A stretch of 28,669 nt of DNA from Geobacter sp. (GCA_027346925.1 DAIERH010000006.1:1-28669), one strand, 5' to 3'. Counted from the first letter of the stretch, positions 1 through 8,535 are shown. Numbers and translations are program-made. The notes: a model not told the origin generated them from the sequence alone.

Positions 1-2
1 TT

Positions 3-113
3 GATGATGCCGGTAACCATGCCACCATTCTTAACGACAACAGGATAGGCGTTGTCACACCGCTGATTCGATGGGAAAATCAACTATATTCAGGCATGTT
101 AAAGGACAACTAA
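3..113 (+). CDS. C-terminal end of an upstream gene, possibly an O-antigen ABC exporter ATPase (Wzt-like)
   Basis: An open frame enters from the left edge and ends at the TAA at 111-113, giving the last 36 residues of a protein whose start lies outside the window. The tail contains GVVTPLIRWE, which resembles the closing beta-strand of the carbohydrate-binding C-terminal domain of Wzt-type polysaccharide export ATPases. A methyltransferase gene follows 34 bases later, as is common in O-antigen loci. The fragment is too short for a firm family call, so the Wzt identity is an inference. That the frame is coding is supported by its uninterrupted run and its position. Confidence 0.4.
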   Translation, partial: DDAGNHATILNDNRIGVVTPLIRWENQLYSGMLKDN

Positions 114-147
114 TTTAATAAGAATCAACTTGCCTCTGAGGTTGAGT

Positions 148-846
148 ATGAAGGAAATTTTTGATAACTACATTGAAACCTCTTTTGACGACTTTCGACA
201 GGCTGAATTCAAGTTCGACCAATTTGAATTCAATTATCGGAAATATTTTCCTACAGATCTCTCGGCCTCTGTCTTGGATATCGGCATAGGCCGCGGTGAA
301 ATGCTCAGCTGCATGAAGAAATGGGGCTATCAGAATTATTTAGGAGTCGACATCTCGAAAAGCACCGTTTCCTTTTGTTCAGGTCTTGATTTGCGATGTG
401 ACCTCGTCGATGATGTTAGACCGTGGCTTATTGACCGACCGGAGAGCTTTAGCATCATTACCCTGCTTGATGTTCTGGAGCACTTTGACAAGAAAGAGGT
501 CGTTCCATTCCTGAAAGCTGTGCGTTCCGCACTGGGCGATGGCGGCATTGTAATCATTCAGGTTCCTAACCTGCAGTCACCGGATGGATTTCTCCATCGT
601 TATAACGACATAACACATGAGATAGGTTTCTTGGAGCATAGTCTACGGCAGATTCTGATCGAATCTGGATTTCGAAAATTTAGTTTTCACGGTTTCGAAG
701 TCAATATCTATCCCGGAATAAAAAACAACCTCGATAAATTTATTCGAGCGATCTACTGGCGATTTGTACACTACAAACGAAGAATCACAACCAATCTTGA
801 TCCGCCAATCCTCCATCCTGTTTTATTTGCTGTTGCGCGAAAATGA
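148..846 (+). CDS. Class I SAM-dependent methyltransferase
   Basis: A 232-residue protein with a Rossmann-type methyltransferase fold. Motif I is VLDIGIGRGEML at residues 42-53, the acidic end of strand 2 is LGVDIS at 65-70, and the post-motif segment LLDVLEHF is typical of Methyltransf_11/23 proteins. The ATG at 148 is preceded by GAGG at 138-141 with a six-base gap, so it is preferred to the in-frame TTG at 130. In this position it probably methylates a sugar or glycan chain end in O-antigen or capsule synthesis. That role comes from context, and the acceptor cannot be read from the sequence. The gene is clearly more AT-rich than those that follow, which suggests separate acquisition. Confidence 0.8.
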   Translation: MKEIFDNYIETSFDDFRQAEFKFDQFEFNYRKYFPTDLSASVLDIGIGRGEMLSCMKKWGYQNYLGVDISKSTVSFCSGLDLRCDLVDDVRPWLIDRPESFSIITLLDVLEHFDKKEVVPFLKAVRSALGDGGIVIIQVPNLQSPDGFLHRYNDITHEIGFLEHSLRQILIESGFRKFSFHGFEVNIYPGIKNNLDKFIRAIYWRFVHYKRRITTNLDPPILHPVLFAVARK

Positions 847-970
847 TCAGGACCCTCTGTACCATCACATTGCATTTCGTCGAGTCGACGGATCATCACT
901 TGCAGGGTTTGGTGGTTTAATTCAGAGCGTGTAAGGGTTGGACCGTGGGGTATTTTGTGGGGCGCATGTC

Positions 971-2155
971 ATGAAGCGATCCAGGGAACTCCTTATCCTG
1001 AGACCCGACAACATCGGTGACGTGGTGCTCTTCTCCGGGTGCCTGGAGCAGATCCGGCGCATCTACCCCGATCATCGCATCACCCTGGCTGTGCAGCCTC
1101 ACATCGTCAACCTGGTCGAGCTCTGCCCCTGGGTGGATCGGGTGATCGCAATCAACGTCAGGCGGAGGGGGCCGACCCGCTTATCGCGCCTGGTGCAGGC
1201 AATGGCAATGGGTATGGACCGGTGGCGCCGTGTCCTCGGCACCCGGTACGATGTGGTCTTGTTCCCGCTCAAGTCTCCTGACCCGGAACAACTCGTCCTG
1301 GTGCGCAACCATGCGGCCCCATCGGTCATGGGAATGACCGGCTGCCGGGTCAATGCCCCGCCTGGCGGCTATCACCCCCCACTGGCGCCGGAAAGTCTCT
1401 GCAACCGTACCCTGGACGTGGGCGGCGCGGAGCCTTGGCGGCACGAGCTGGAGACAAACCTGGCGTTTCTGCGGTTTCTGGGGTGCCCGGTGGCGGCTGT
1501 CCGGGAAATAGCGCCTGTGGTCTGGCTGTCGGATGCCGATCGTGCCTTTGCGCAGCGGGCGGTTTCCGTCCCCGGCCCGGTCATCGGAATTTTCCCGTGT
1601 GCTTCGGACCCAAGGAAGAACTGGAATCTGGGAAATTATGTCCCATGGGCCAGGGCAATGGAGAGCCCGGGGGCATTTGTCGTCTTTGGTTCCCCCCGGG
1701 ACCTGAAAACGACGTCTGCGCTGGCCGCGAGCCTGAAAGCGGCGTGTCCCGCCGTTCCCATGGTAAGTCTGGCGGGGAAAACCACTCTGCGGCAGTTGGC
1801 GGCATGCATCGGTGTCTGCGATATCCTGTTGAGTGTGGATTCCGCAGGGCTTCATCTGGGCATCGCCGCCGGAGTCCCAACGGTCGGGATTTTGGGCGGC
1901 TGGCATTATGGCCGCTTTGCCCCGTGGGGGGACCCTGCCCGGCACCGGATTGTCACGCACCATCTTCCCTGTTTCGGCTGCAACCTGATGTGCACCAAGC
2001 CGTTCCACGAATGCCTGCACTCGGTCCGCCCGGATGATGTGGCGGCATGCTGCAACGAACTGATGCGCGCCGCCACCGGGAAGGAACCCCGTTACTCCAG
2101 TGGCGAACATCAACAGTGGCCCCGGTTCACCTCCGGCATCCAGAGGAAAGAATAG
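971..2155 (+). CDS. Glycosyltransferase family 9 (heptosyltransferase-like)
   Basis: A 394-residue GT-B enzyme of family GT9, the ADP-heptose:LPS heptosyltransferase family. The N-terminus carries the family hallmark RPDNIGDVVLF, and the C-terminal donor-binding half carries DSAGLHLGIAAGVPTVGILG from about residue 290. A Cys-rich segment, PCFGCNLMCTKPFHEC, follows; Cys pairs here are common in GT9 proteins. The ATG at 971 is chosen over the in-frame TTG at 938 because the conserved first strand begins directly after it and TGGGG lies at a workable distance. The protein probably acts on the cytoplasmic face of the inner membrane, adding heptose or a related sugar to lipid-linked glycan or LPS core. 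The donor sugar is not determined. The gap to the next gene is three bases. Confidence 0.85.
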   Translation: MKRSRELLILRPDNIGDVVLFSGCLEQIRRIYPDHRITLAVQPHIVNLVELCPWVDRVIAINVRRRGPTRLSRLVQAMAMGMDRWRRVLGTRYDVVLFPLKSPDPEQLVLVRNHAAPSVMGMTGCRVNAPPGGYHPPLAPESLCNRTLDVGGAEPWRHELETNLAFLRFLGCPVAAVREIAPVVWLSDADRAFAQRAVSVPGPVIGIFPCASDPRKNWNLGNYVPWARAMESPGAFVVFGSPRDLKTTSALAASLKAACPAVPMVSLAGKTTLRQLAACIGVCDILLSVDSAGLHLGIAAGVPTVGILGGWHYGRFAPWGDPARHRIVTHHLPCFGCNLMCTKPFHECLHSVRPDDVAACCNELMRAATGKEPRYSSGEHQQWPRFTSGIQRKE

Positions 2156-2158
2156 ACA

Positions 2159-3040
2159 ATGGATATCCCACCAGTACGCCTGATGCCCAAAATATCCATC
2201 GTCACCCCCTCCTACAACCAGGGGCCCTATCTGGAGCGGACCATCCGTTCGGTCCTGGAGCAGGGGTACCCCGAGCTCGAATACATCATCATCGATGGCG
2301 CCAGCACGGACCGCAGCGCCGCTATCATCAAACAATACGAGGCCAGCCTCGCCTGGTGGGTAAGCGAGCCGGACAGCGGCCAGAGCGCCGCGATCAACAA
2401 GGGGTTTGCCCGTGCGACCGGTGGGCTCCTCGGCTGGCTCAACTCCGACGATTACCTGCTTCCCGGCGCCCTGGCGACAATCGCCGGCATGTACCTGGAT
2501 AATCCCGCTGCTGGTGCCTATGTGGGCGCTGGCGAATACGTGAATGACAAGGGGAGGGTGCTCCTCCGCAAGGAGCCCGCGGAGGTGTCGCTGGAGTCGC
2601 TGTATGACTGGCTGGAGATCTTTCACTTCATGCAGCCTTCCTGTTTCTTTACCCGCGAGGCGTGGGACCGCGCCGGAGGACTGGATGAATCCGTCCACGT
2701 GGCCATGGATGTGGACCTCTGGCTCAAGATCGCCCGCCATCATTCCTTTGCACGGAGCACGGTGCCCATTTCCCGGAGCCTGGTGCACACGGCGGCCAAG
2801 ACCGCAACCCACCGCTATTTCAGTGAAATCGACACGGCATTTGTGATCATGCGCCACGGCGGCGAGAGGCAGGCCCGCCAGGCGGTCGAAAAAATCGCTG
2901 CCAAGCTTGAATGCTACGAGCACTGGCTCGGCTTCATCACCGCCAACCCCCTTTTCGAATACCTTCTCCCCCTGCTGAAGCGGGTGGTCGGGTATGAGCG
3001 CCAGCTCCGCTCCCAGTACCCCGGCTGGGCGAAAAAATGA
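2159..3040 (+). CDS. Glycosyltransferase family 2
   Basis: A 293-residue GT-A enzyme. The nucleotide-binding start is ISIVTPSYNQG, the DGASTD loop follows, and the metal/nucleotide-binding DXD-like motif is NSDD at residues 95-98. Further on, GGLDESVHVAMDVDLWLKI matches the acceptor-side ED/DxDLW region of WcaA-like GT2 enzymes. The ATG at 2159 has AGAGGA 11 bases upstream; a second in-frame ATG at residue 9 sits next to the first strand and cannot be excluded. The gene ends in an ATGA overlap with the next gene, so the two are translationally coupled. No membrane segment is obvious, so it should be a cytoplasmic or peripheral enzyme adding one sugar of the repeat unit. Sugar specificity is unknown. 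Confidence 0.87.
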   Translation: MDIPPVRLMPKISIVTPSYNQGPYLERTIRSVLEQGYPELEYIIIDGASTDRSAAIIKQYEASLAWWVSEPDSGQSAAINKGFARATGGLLGWLNSDDYLLPGALATIAGMYLDNPAAGAYVGAGEYVNDKGRVLLRKEPAEVSLESLYDWLEIFHFMQPSCFFTREAWDRAGGLDESVHVAMDVDLWLKIARHHSFARSTVPISRSLVHTAAKTATHRYFSEIDTAFVIMRHGGERQARQAVEKIAAKLECYEHWLGFITANPLFEYLLPLLKRVVGYERQLRSQYPGWAKK

Positions 3041-4437
3041 AGATCCTGCATGTGTTATGGGGCTTCAGCCCATGGCGGGAGGGGGGGCTTGTCCAGTACG
3101 CCGACGATCTCATGGCTGCCCAGGCCGCGGCTGGGCACGAAGTCGCGGCGTTCTTCGCCGGACGCAGGGGGTTCTGGGGCAAGCCGGCCCTTGCCAGGTG
3201 GAACCGCCGCGCTGTCCGCCAGTATGAAATCCGCAACTCGCCCCTGGTGCATTTGGGGATCCGCGGCACATTCCCCGTTGCCGGCGAGTTGGGCGAACCC
3301 CGCTCGGAGGAGTTTTTCCGGGAGGCGCTGGACGATTTCGCCCCCCATGTCGTGCATATCCACGAGCTTGCCGGGCTGCCGTTCACCCTCATGGATATCG
3401 CCGGGGAACGCGATCTGCCGCTGGTTCTCACGCTTCACGACTATTTCCCCTTCTGCCCCACACTCAACCTGTTCACCCCGCAGGGGGAATATTGCCGCGA
3501 CAGCTCCGGCACCGGTTGCGCCGCCTGTTGCCGGCAGGGATCGGACGGCGGCCTGAGCGACCGCCTGAGGACCGTGAAGGCGGCAGGACTTTCCAAGTGG
3601 CTCTTTGCCGCTCCGCTTCTAGTGCGCTACGCATGGGACCGTTTTTCTCTCCGTGGCGGCACGTCACCGGCAGAGCTGGCAGAGGTTTATCGGCAGCGCT
3701 ACCACCAGAATGTGGCCCGGCTGCGGCGTGCGGACATCATGATCGCCCAGTCCCGGCGGACCGGGGAGATCTACGGGGATCTGACGGGGCGCAGGGACAT
3801 CCGGGTGGCCCACTCCACCCCTTCCCATATCGAAAAATTCACGGCCAGGCGCATGGAGGATGTTCTCCCTCCCGTCCGTTTTGCCACCCTGAATGGTGCC
3901 GCTGCTCTCCACAAGGGGGCGGAACTGCTGGCAACGGCGGTGGAAATCCTGAAGCAGCGGGGCCATGAAGGGGCGTACCGGCTCGAAGTCCACGGGGGGA
4001 TGGATCGGCGGGTCAGGCGCCGCCTCCTCTCCTTTGCCTCCGTTCGCTGGCATGGGGGATATCACCGGGAGAGACTGCGTGAAATCCTCGCCCACGTGGA
4101 CGTGGGGATCGTCCCGTCATTGTGTGAAGAGGTGTACGGGTACGTGGGGATCGAGTTTCTGGCCAACGGAATTCCGGTCATCGGCAACCGCCGGGGGGGG
4201 ATCGTCGATTACACGATCAACGGCCGGACCGGCTGGGTAAACGAGACATGTACGGCGGAAGAACTGGCCGACATCATGGAGCGAATCATCAACGACCCTC
4301 GGAGCATCCTGCCGCTCAACCGCTGGATTTCCGACAATCGCGGCAAGGTGATAGCGGACAGGGAGGAACACCTCGGTTCCGTCGTGAGGTACTATGAAGA
4401 GGCAATCGCCGCCCATGGGGGTGTACGTGGGGAATGA
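3037..4437 (+). CDS. Glycosyltransferase family 4
   Basis: A 466-residue GT-B enzyme. The N-terminal half starts MKILHVLWGFSPWREGGLVQY, with the glycine-rich acceptor loop, and has VVHIHELAG and LTLHDYFPFCP, typical of GT4 proteins of O-antigen loci. A Cys cluster (CRDSSGTGCAACC) follows. The C-terminal half has the retaining E-x7-E motif, E365 to E373, in EEVYGYVGIEF, then GIPVIGNRRGGIVDYTINGRTGWV for UDP/GDP-sugar binding. The start overlaps the previous stop as ATGA. It probably transfers a hexose or deoxyhexose to the growing polysaccharide. Given GDP-mannose and dTDP-rhamnose synthesis genes downstream, either donor is plausible, but this is inference. Confidence 0.88.
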   Translation: MKILHVLWGFSPWREGGLVQYADDLMAAQAAAGHEVAAFFAGRRGFWGKPALARWNRRAVRQYEIRNSPLVHLGIRGTFPVAGELGEPRSEEFFREALDDFAPHVVHIHELAGLPFTLMDIAGERDLPLVLTLHDYFPFCPTLNLFTPQGEYCRDSSGTGCAACCRQGSDGGLSDRLRTVKAAGLSKWLFAAPLLVRYAWDRFSLRGGTSPAELAEVYRQRYHQNVARLRRADIMIAQSRRTGEIYGDLTGRRDIRVAHSTPSHIEKFTARRMEDVLPPVRFATLNGAAALHKGAELLATAVEILKQRGHEGAYRLEVHGGMDRRVRRRLLSFASVRWHGGYHRERLREILAHVDVGIVPSLCEEVYGYVGIEFLANGIPVIGNRRGGIVDYTINGRTGWVNETCTAEELADIMERIINDPRSILPLNRWISDNRGKVIADREEHLGSVVRYYEEAIAAHGGVRGE

Positions 4438-5857
4438 GCGTCCGGGATCGCCGATGCCGGCGGTGACGATCGTCATCGTCAACTGGAACAAACGGCAGCA
4501 TGTGATCAATCTCCTCGACTCACTTCGTTCCATCGAATACGACAACTATTCGATAGTGATCGTGGACAACGCCTCCACAGATGATTCGGTCACGGCCATC
4601 AGGGGGCACGAACTCCCCGTGGTGCTGCTGGAGAACCGGGAAAACCTGGGCGGGACCGGGGGGTTCAACGCTGGCATGAACCACGCCATTGGCCATCTCT
4701 CCCAGGAGTACATCTGGCTTCTGGACAATGATGCCGAGGTCTTGCCCGGCACACTGGGGGCCTTGGTAACCCTCATGGAGGGCGACAAGACCATCGGCCT
4801 CGCCGGCTCCTGCATCATGAGCCCCGAAGATCACGGGCTGATCGTCGAGGCCGGCGCCTTTGTCGGCTGGCGGTCCGGGACCTCGGACCCCCATCTGCGG
4901 TACCACCGGATCGACTCCTGTCAGGGCGCCAGGGTGATCGACGTGGACAGTGTCGCGGCCTGTTCCGCCTTGGTGCGTGCCGAGGTGGTGCGGCGGGTCG
5001 GCGTGATGGACGAACGCTTCTTCCTCCACTGGGACGATATCGACTACAGCATACGGGTCAGGGACGCCGGGTTCCGGGTTGTCGCGAGCCTCGATGCTCC
5101 GGCCTTTCATGGGGCGGAAAAGGGGTACAGTCCCATCACCCTCTATTACGACTTTCGGAACGCCCTCCTGTTCCAGGCCAAACACAGGCAAGGCAGCGGT
5201 CTCCTGATATCTGCCTGGAATATTCTGGGAAATTATCTCTCATCACTGGTCTACCTCTTTCTGTTGGGGCAGCGGAAACCGGCCCTGTACCTCTTTGCCG
5301 CACTCCGTGACTTCATGAATCGGCGTTTCGGCCGCGCCCCCATCTCCCCGGCGGAACTCGCCGCACCCGCCTCGACCGGCAATCCGGTCGGCTGCGGGCA
5401 ATTGGGTAAATTCAGGAACGTGCTGCTCTTTGCAGTGGGGTCGTTCGACGATGTGGCTGCCGCCGTCAGGGGGATCAAGGGGTGTGAGCCTTCCGCATCC
5501 GTCACCGTGGCTGTCGCAGCCGACCGCGCCGAGGTCTATCGTCTCCCCGAGGTCGATGCGCTCATCAGGTTCGACCTGTTCAGGTCCGGCCTACGCGGCA
5601 AACTGGCCACGGCCTGGGCCATACTTGGGGGCGGTTTCCACTGCGGCATCACCGCCGGCGGCCCTTTTGTCGTTCCCTACGCCTTCCTCCTGCGCCGGAA
5701 TCTCTTTTTTGACTTGCGGGACAGGACATTCCGACGCTCGGGAGTATCGCTCCTCGCCCTCTGGAAGGTGCCGCTCGCCATGGTGACGGGCAAGCTCCTG
5801 GCCGCGCTGTTCCTGGTCCCGGTAGCCCGGACATGCCGCGGCTTGAGAAAAGCCTGA
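4394..5857 (+). CDS. Glycosyltransferase family 2 with long C-terminal extension
   Basis: A protein of up to 487 residues. Residues 21-260 form a GT2 domain close to rhamnosyl/galactofuranosyl transferases: VTIVIVNWNKR, DNASTDDS, then LLDNDAEV as the DXD motif, and FLHWDDIDYSIRVRDAGF. A hydrophobic stretch near 278-305 follows (YLSSLVYLFLLGQ). The last ~160 residues form a separate region I do not recognise, with KFRNVLLFAVGSFDDV, LFFDLRDRTF and a hydrophobic tail that may bind membrane. The start is uncertain: the ATG at 4394 has GAGG four bases away but overlaps the previous gene by 44 bases, while the ATG at 4454 sits right before the first GT2 strand. The stop codon at 5855-5857 lies inside the left end of the dispersed palindrome at 5852-5981. 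Confidence 0.85.
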   Translation: MKRQSPPMGVYVGNERPGSPMPAVTIVIVNWNKRQHVINLLDSLRSIEYDNYSIVIVDNASTDDSVTAIRGHELPVVLLENRENLGGTGGFNAGMNHAIGHLSQEYIWLLDNDAEVLPGTLGALVTLMEGDKTIGLAGSCIMSPEDHGLIVEAGAFVGWRSGTSDPHLRYHRIDSCQGARVIDVDSVAACSALVRAEVVRRVGVMDERFFLHWDDIDYSIRVRDAGFRVVASLDAPAFHGAEKGYSPITLYYDFRNALLFQAKHRQGSGLLISAWNILGNYLSSLVYLFLLGQRKPALYLFAALRDFMNRRFGRAPISPAELAAPASTGNPVGCGQLGKFRNVLLFAVGSFDDVAAAVRGIKGCEPSASVTVAVAADRAEVYRLPEVDALIRFDLFRSGLRGKLATAWAILGGGFHCGITAGGPFVVPYAFLLRRNLFFDLRDRTFRRSGVSLLALWKVPLAMVTGKLLAALFLVPVARTCRGLRKA

Positions 5858-5981
5858 ATACGTGACGTCTGAATGGCGGAGCGGGCGAAATGCCGGAGCC
5901 AATCGCCGCCCTGAGGATACCTGTCGGTTATGCAGGAAGGCATTCTCAGCGAGAGAAACCGTGAAGGCGCCACGGATTCGG
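5852..5981. repeat. Dispersed imperfect palindromic repeat, copy A (MITE-like)
   Basis: About 130 bases that can fold back on themselves. The left arm (5855-5894, starting TGAATACGTGACG) is largely complementary to the right arm (5939-5981, ending GCCACGGATTCGG). The first 58 bases match the reverse complement of the repeat at 10806-10980 with about eight differences counted by eye, including an exact block GCGAAATGCCGGAGCC. The last ~43 bases match its other end nearly as well. The central part is shorter than in copy B. It lies between a glycosyltransferase and the FAD enzyme and provides the former's stop codon. No coding potential or transposase is seen. Confidence 0.8.
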
Positions 5982-6040
5982 AAAAACCAAGAGCCTGCGT
6001 CGCGGGGCGGCAGGCGGAATCTGGAGGAATCCCCGGAGCA

Positions 6041-7393
6041 ATGAAAACCCTTATCCTCGGCGCCGGCCCCTGCGGCCTCGGCGCGGCTTATCATCTTCAC
6101 AAACTTGGTCATAACGATTGGCAGCTATTCGAACGGAATGATCACGTGGGCGGGCTTTCAGCATCATTCATCGACGATGCCGGTTTCACCTGGGACATCG
6201 GCGGCCACGTCCTCTTCTCCCATTACGCATATTTCGACCAGGCGGTTGCCGCTGCCTTGGGAGAGGCCTACTACGAGCACCAGCGGGAAAGCTGGGTCCG
6301 CATCCTGCAAACCTGGGTGCCGTATCCGTTCCAGAACAATGTCCGCCATCTCCCGGATGAAGCGTTGCGGGAATGTGTCGATGGCCTGCGCGGCCTGCAG
6401 GGGAATCCAGCGCGGGCGGCGAATTTCCATGAATGGATGCACGCGGTTTTCGGCAGCGGCATCGTCAAGCACTTCATGGAGCCCTACAATCGCAAGGTAT
6501 GGGGAGTGCCGCTGGAGGCGATGAGCAAGGAATGGATCGCCGAACGGGTCAGTGTGGTTGATCTGGCCCGTATCGAGCGGAACATCGCCGAGCAGCGGGA
6601 CGACCTGAGCTGGGGGCCGAACAATACATTCAAGTTTCCCAGAAACGGCGGTACCGGGGCAATCTATGAAGGTGTTGCCGGGCCGCTCAGGGACAGGATT
6701 CACCTGGACCATGAGATGTCAGCGGTTGATCTGGAGGCAAAGAGTGTCACATTTACCAACGGCAGGGTCGAGTCGTACGACGTGCTGATCACCACGGCCC
6801 CCCTGGACCTGTTCGTGGCATCGTGCACCCCTGTGCCGGAAGCCGTGGGGTCTGCCGCAAAGGATCTGGTGCACAACGGCGGGCTGGTCGTGGGGCTTGG
6901 GTTTGAGGAGCAACGGGACGACAGCAAATGCTGGATGTACTTTCCGGAGAACAGTTCCCCGTTTTACCGCGTGACGAATTTTCACAACTATTCCCCCTTC
7001 AATGTGCCGGCTGGCGATACGAATCGATATTCATCACTGATGTGCGAGACGACCTATTCGAGCCATAAGCCTGAAGACAAGGCGACCATCATGGATGATA
7101 CGATTCAGGGGCTGATCAACAGTGGCATGGTCAACGGGCCGCAAAGGGAACGTATCGTCAGCCGCTACCTGATCGATATTCCCTATTCCTACCCCGTGCC
7201 GACCCTGGGGCGCGACAGGGCGCTCTCCAGGATCCAGCCCTATCTCGAATCGCGGGATGTCTACTCACGCGGCCGGTTCGGCGCCTGGAGATACGAGGCG
7301 GGCAACATGGACCACTCCTTCATGCAGGGGGTGGAGGTGGTCGACAGGATCATGGCAAACGGCGATGAACCGACCCTGAACGGTCGTGCGTGA
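6041..7393 (+). CDS. FAD-dependent oxidoreductase, UDP-galactopyranose mutase/amine oxidase-like
   Basis: A 450-residue flavoprotein. The dinucleotide-binding motif GAGPCGLGAAY is at residues 7-17, followed by the glutamate-ended strand QLFERNDHVGGLSASF and the flavin-contacting GGHVLF. The segment VPYPFQNNVR and the C-terminal GRFGAWRYEAGNMDHSFMQG resemble the UDP-galactopyranose mutase/protoporphyrinogen oxidase superfamily. The ATG at 6041 is chosen because the FAD motif begins at once; an in-frame ATG at 5930 would add 37 residues of low-complexity sequence read through the palindromic repeat. GGAGG at 6023-6027 is the likely ribosome site. In a glycan locus it may modify a nucleotide sugar or a lipid-linked sugar. 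Whether it is a mutase or an oxidase cannot be told from sequence alone. Confidence 0.78.
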   Translation: MKTLILGAGPCGLGAAYHLHKLGHNDWQLFERNDHVGGLSASFIDDAGFTWDIGGHVLFSHYAYFDQAVAAALGEAYYEHQRESWVRILQTWVPYPFQNNVRHLPDEALRECVDGLRGLQGNPARAANFHEWMHAVFGSGIVKHFMEPYNRKVWGVPLEAMSKEWIAERVSVVDLARIERNIAEQRDDLSWGPNNTFKFPRNGGTGAIYEGVAGPLRDRIHLDHEMSAVDLEAKSVTFTNGRVESYDVLITTAPLDLFVASCTPVPEAVGSAAKDLVHNGGLVVGLGFEEQRDDSKCWMYFPENSSPFYRVTNFHNYSPFNVPAGDTNRYSSLMCETTYSSHKPEDKATIMDDTIQGLINSGMVNGPQRERIVSRYLIDIPYSYPVPTLGRDRALSRIQPYLESRDVYSRGRFGAWRYEAGNMDHSFMQGVEVVDRIMANGDEPTLNGRA

Positions 7394-8535
7394 TGGCCGG
7401 CCGGATTGCACTGCTCAAAGCCGTGGATTCCCTCCTGGGGCGCATCGCCGTGCCCCTGGCGTGCCTCCTGCGCCCCAGCGCAAACCTGCCCGATAGGATC
7501 ACCTCCATCCTCGTCATCCGCCCCGGCGGCATCGGGGACGCCGTACTGCTGATCCCGGCTCTCCAGGCGCTCAGGAGCAGGAACCCCGACGCCAAGATCA
7601 CGGTGCTGGCCGAGCGCCGCAACGCCTCGGCGTTCCTGCTCTGCTCGGGAGTGAACAGCATCCTCTGCTACGACCGTCCCGGGGGTCTGATCGCCGCCCT
7701 GGCAGGCGTCTACGACGTGGTCATGGACGCGGAACAGTGGCATCGCCTGTCCGCCGTGGTGGCGCGCCTGACCAGGGCACCGATGCTGATCGGCTTTGCC
7801 ACCAATGAACGTTCCCGCCTGTTTACCCATCCAATCACCTACTCCCAGGACGATTACGAGGTTGACAGTTTTCAGCGTTTACTGGCCCCGCTCGACATCG
7901 ATCCGGTTCAGCCAGCCCGGAAGTTCCTCGCCGTGCCGGCTGCTGCCGCTCGAAAGGGAGAGGAACTGGTGGCCTCGCTCGACAACCGGGCGTTTGTGAC
8001 CATTTTCCCCGGCGCCAGCATCCCGGAACGCAGATGGGGGGCGGATAAATTCAGAAAAGTGGCCGACCTGCTGGCTCTCCTGGGAGTCGCGGTCGTCGTG
8101 GTGGGAGGGAATGGGGACAAAGGAGAGGGCGAGGCCATCGTTGCCGGCACAACGGGACTGAACCTGGCGGGCCGGACATCGTTGTCCGAAACCGCGGCGG
8201 TCATTCAGAGGGGTTCACTGCTGCTCAGCGGAGATTCCGGCGTGCTGCATATCGCCGTGGGGCTGGGAATACCGACCGTGTCGCTGTTCGGGCCGGGGAG
8301 GGCGCTGAAATGGGCACCACGGGGGGAGCACCATACCGTGGTCGCCAAGGGGCTCCCCTGTTCGCCCTGCACGACCTTTGGCACCACGCCGGCGTGCCCC
8401 ATCGGTGCGCAATGCATGAGAGACATTACGGTCGATGAGGTCTTAAACGCCGTAACCGTTCTGTTGACTGCCACCGGAGGACTTCCCTCTTCCTGTTGCA
8501 AAAAGGATTGGATCGAAATTACCGCCCCCTCCTAG
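7393..8535 (+). CDS. Glycosyltransferase family 9, second copy
   Basis: A 380-residue GT9 enzyme. The N-terminal hallmark is IRPGGIGDAVLLIPALQAL, and the C-terminal half has the donor-site motif DSGVLHIAVGLGIPTVSLFG followed by PGRALKWAP. A Cys-bearing tail CSPCTTFGTTPACPIGAQC resembles the Cys segment of the GT9 at 971-2155. The ATG at 7393 overlaps the previous TGA by one base (TGATG), so the genes are coupled; a GTG at 7390 is the alternative. About 35 residues precede the first GT9 strand and are partly hydrophobic. It probably adds a heptose-type sugar in LPS core or O-chain synthesis. The stop codon is interlocked with that of the convergent small gene, both sharing CTAG at 8532-8535. 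Confidence 0.85.
   Translation: MAGRIALLKAVDSLLGRIAVPLACLLRPSANLPDRITSILVIRPGGIGDAVLLIPALQALRSRNPDAKITVLAERRNASAFLLCSGVNSILCYDRPGGLIAALAGVYDVVMDAEQWHRLSAVVARLTRAPMLIGFATNERSRLFTHPITYSQDDYEVDSFQRLLAPLDIDPVQPARKFLAVPAAAARKGEELVASLDNRAFVTIFPGASIPERRWGADKFRKVADLLALLGVAVVVVGGNGDKGEGEAIVAGTTGLNLAGRTSLSETAAVIQRGSLLLSGDSGVLHIAVGLGIPTVSLFGPGRALKWAPRGEHHTVVAKGLPCSPCTTFGTTPACPIGAQCMRDITVDEVLNAVTVLLTATGGLPSSCCKKDWIEITAPS

Noticed and set aside
878..890. Small palindrome CGTCGA-G-TCGACG in the gap after the methyltransferase
   Set aside because: Six-base arms are too short to claim a recombination or attachment site in GC-rich DNA, and nothing else supports it.
1181..2923. A 580-codon open frame on the minus strand across the GT9 and GT2 genes
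   Set aside because: It is antisense to two genes with clear family motifs, has no recognisable domain and no ribosome site. Long antisense frames are expected in GC-rich DNA.
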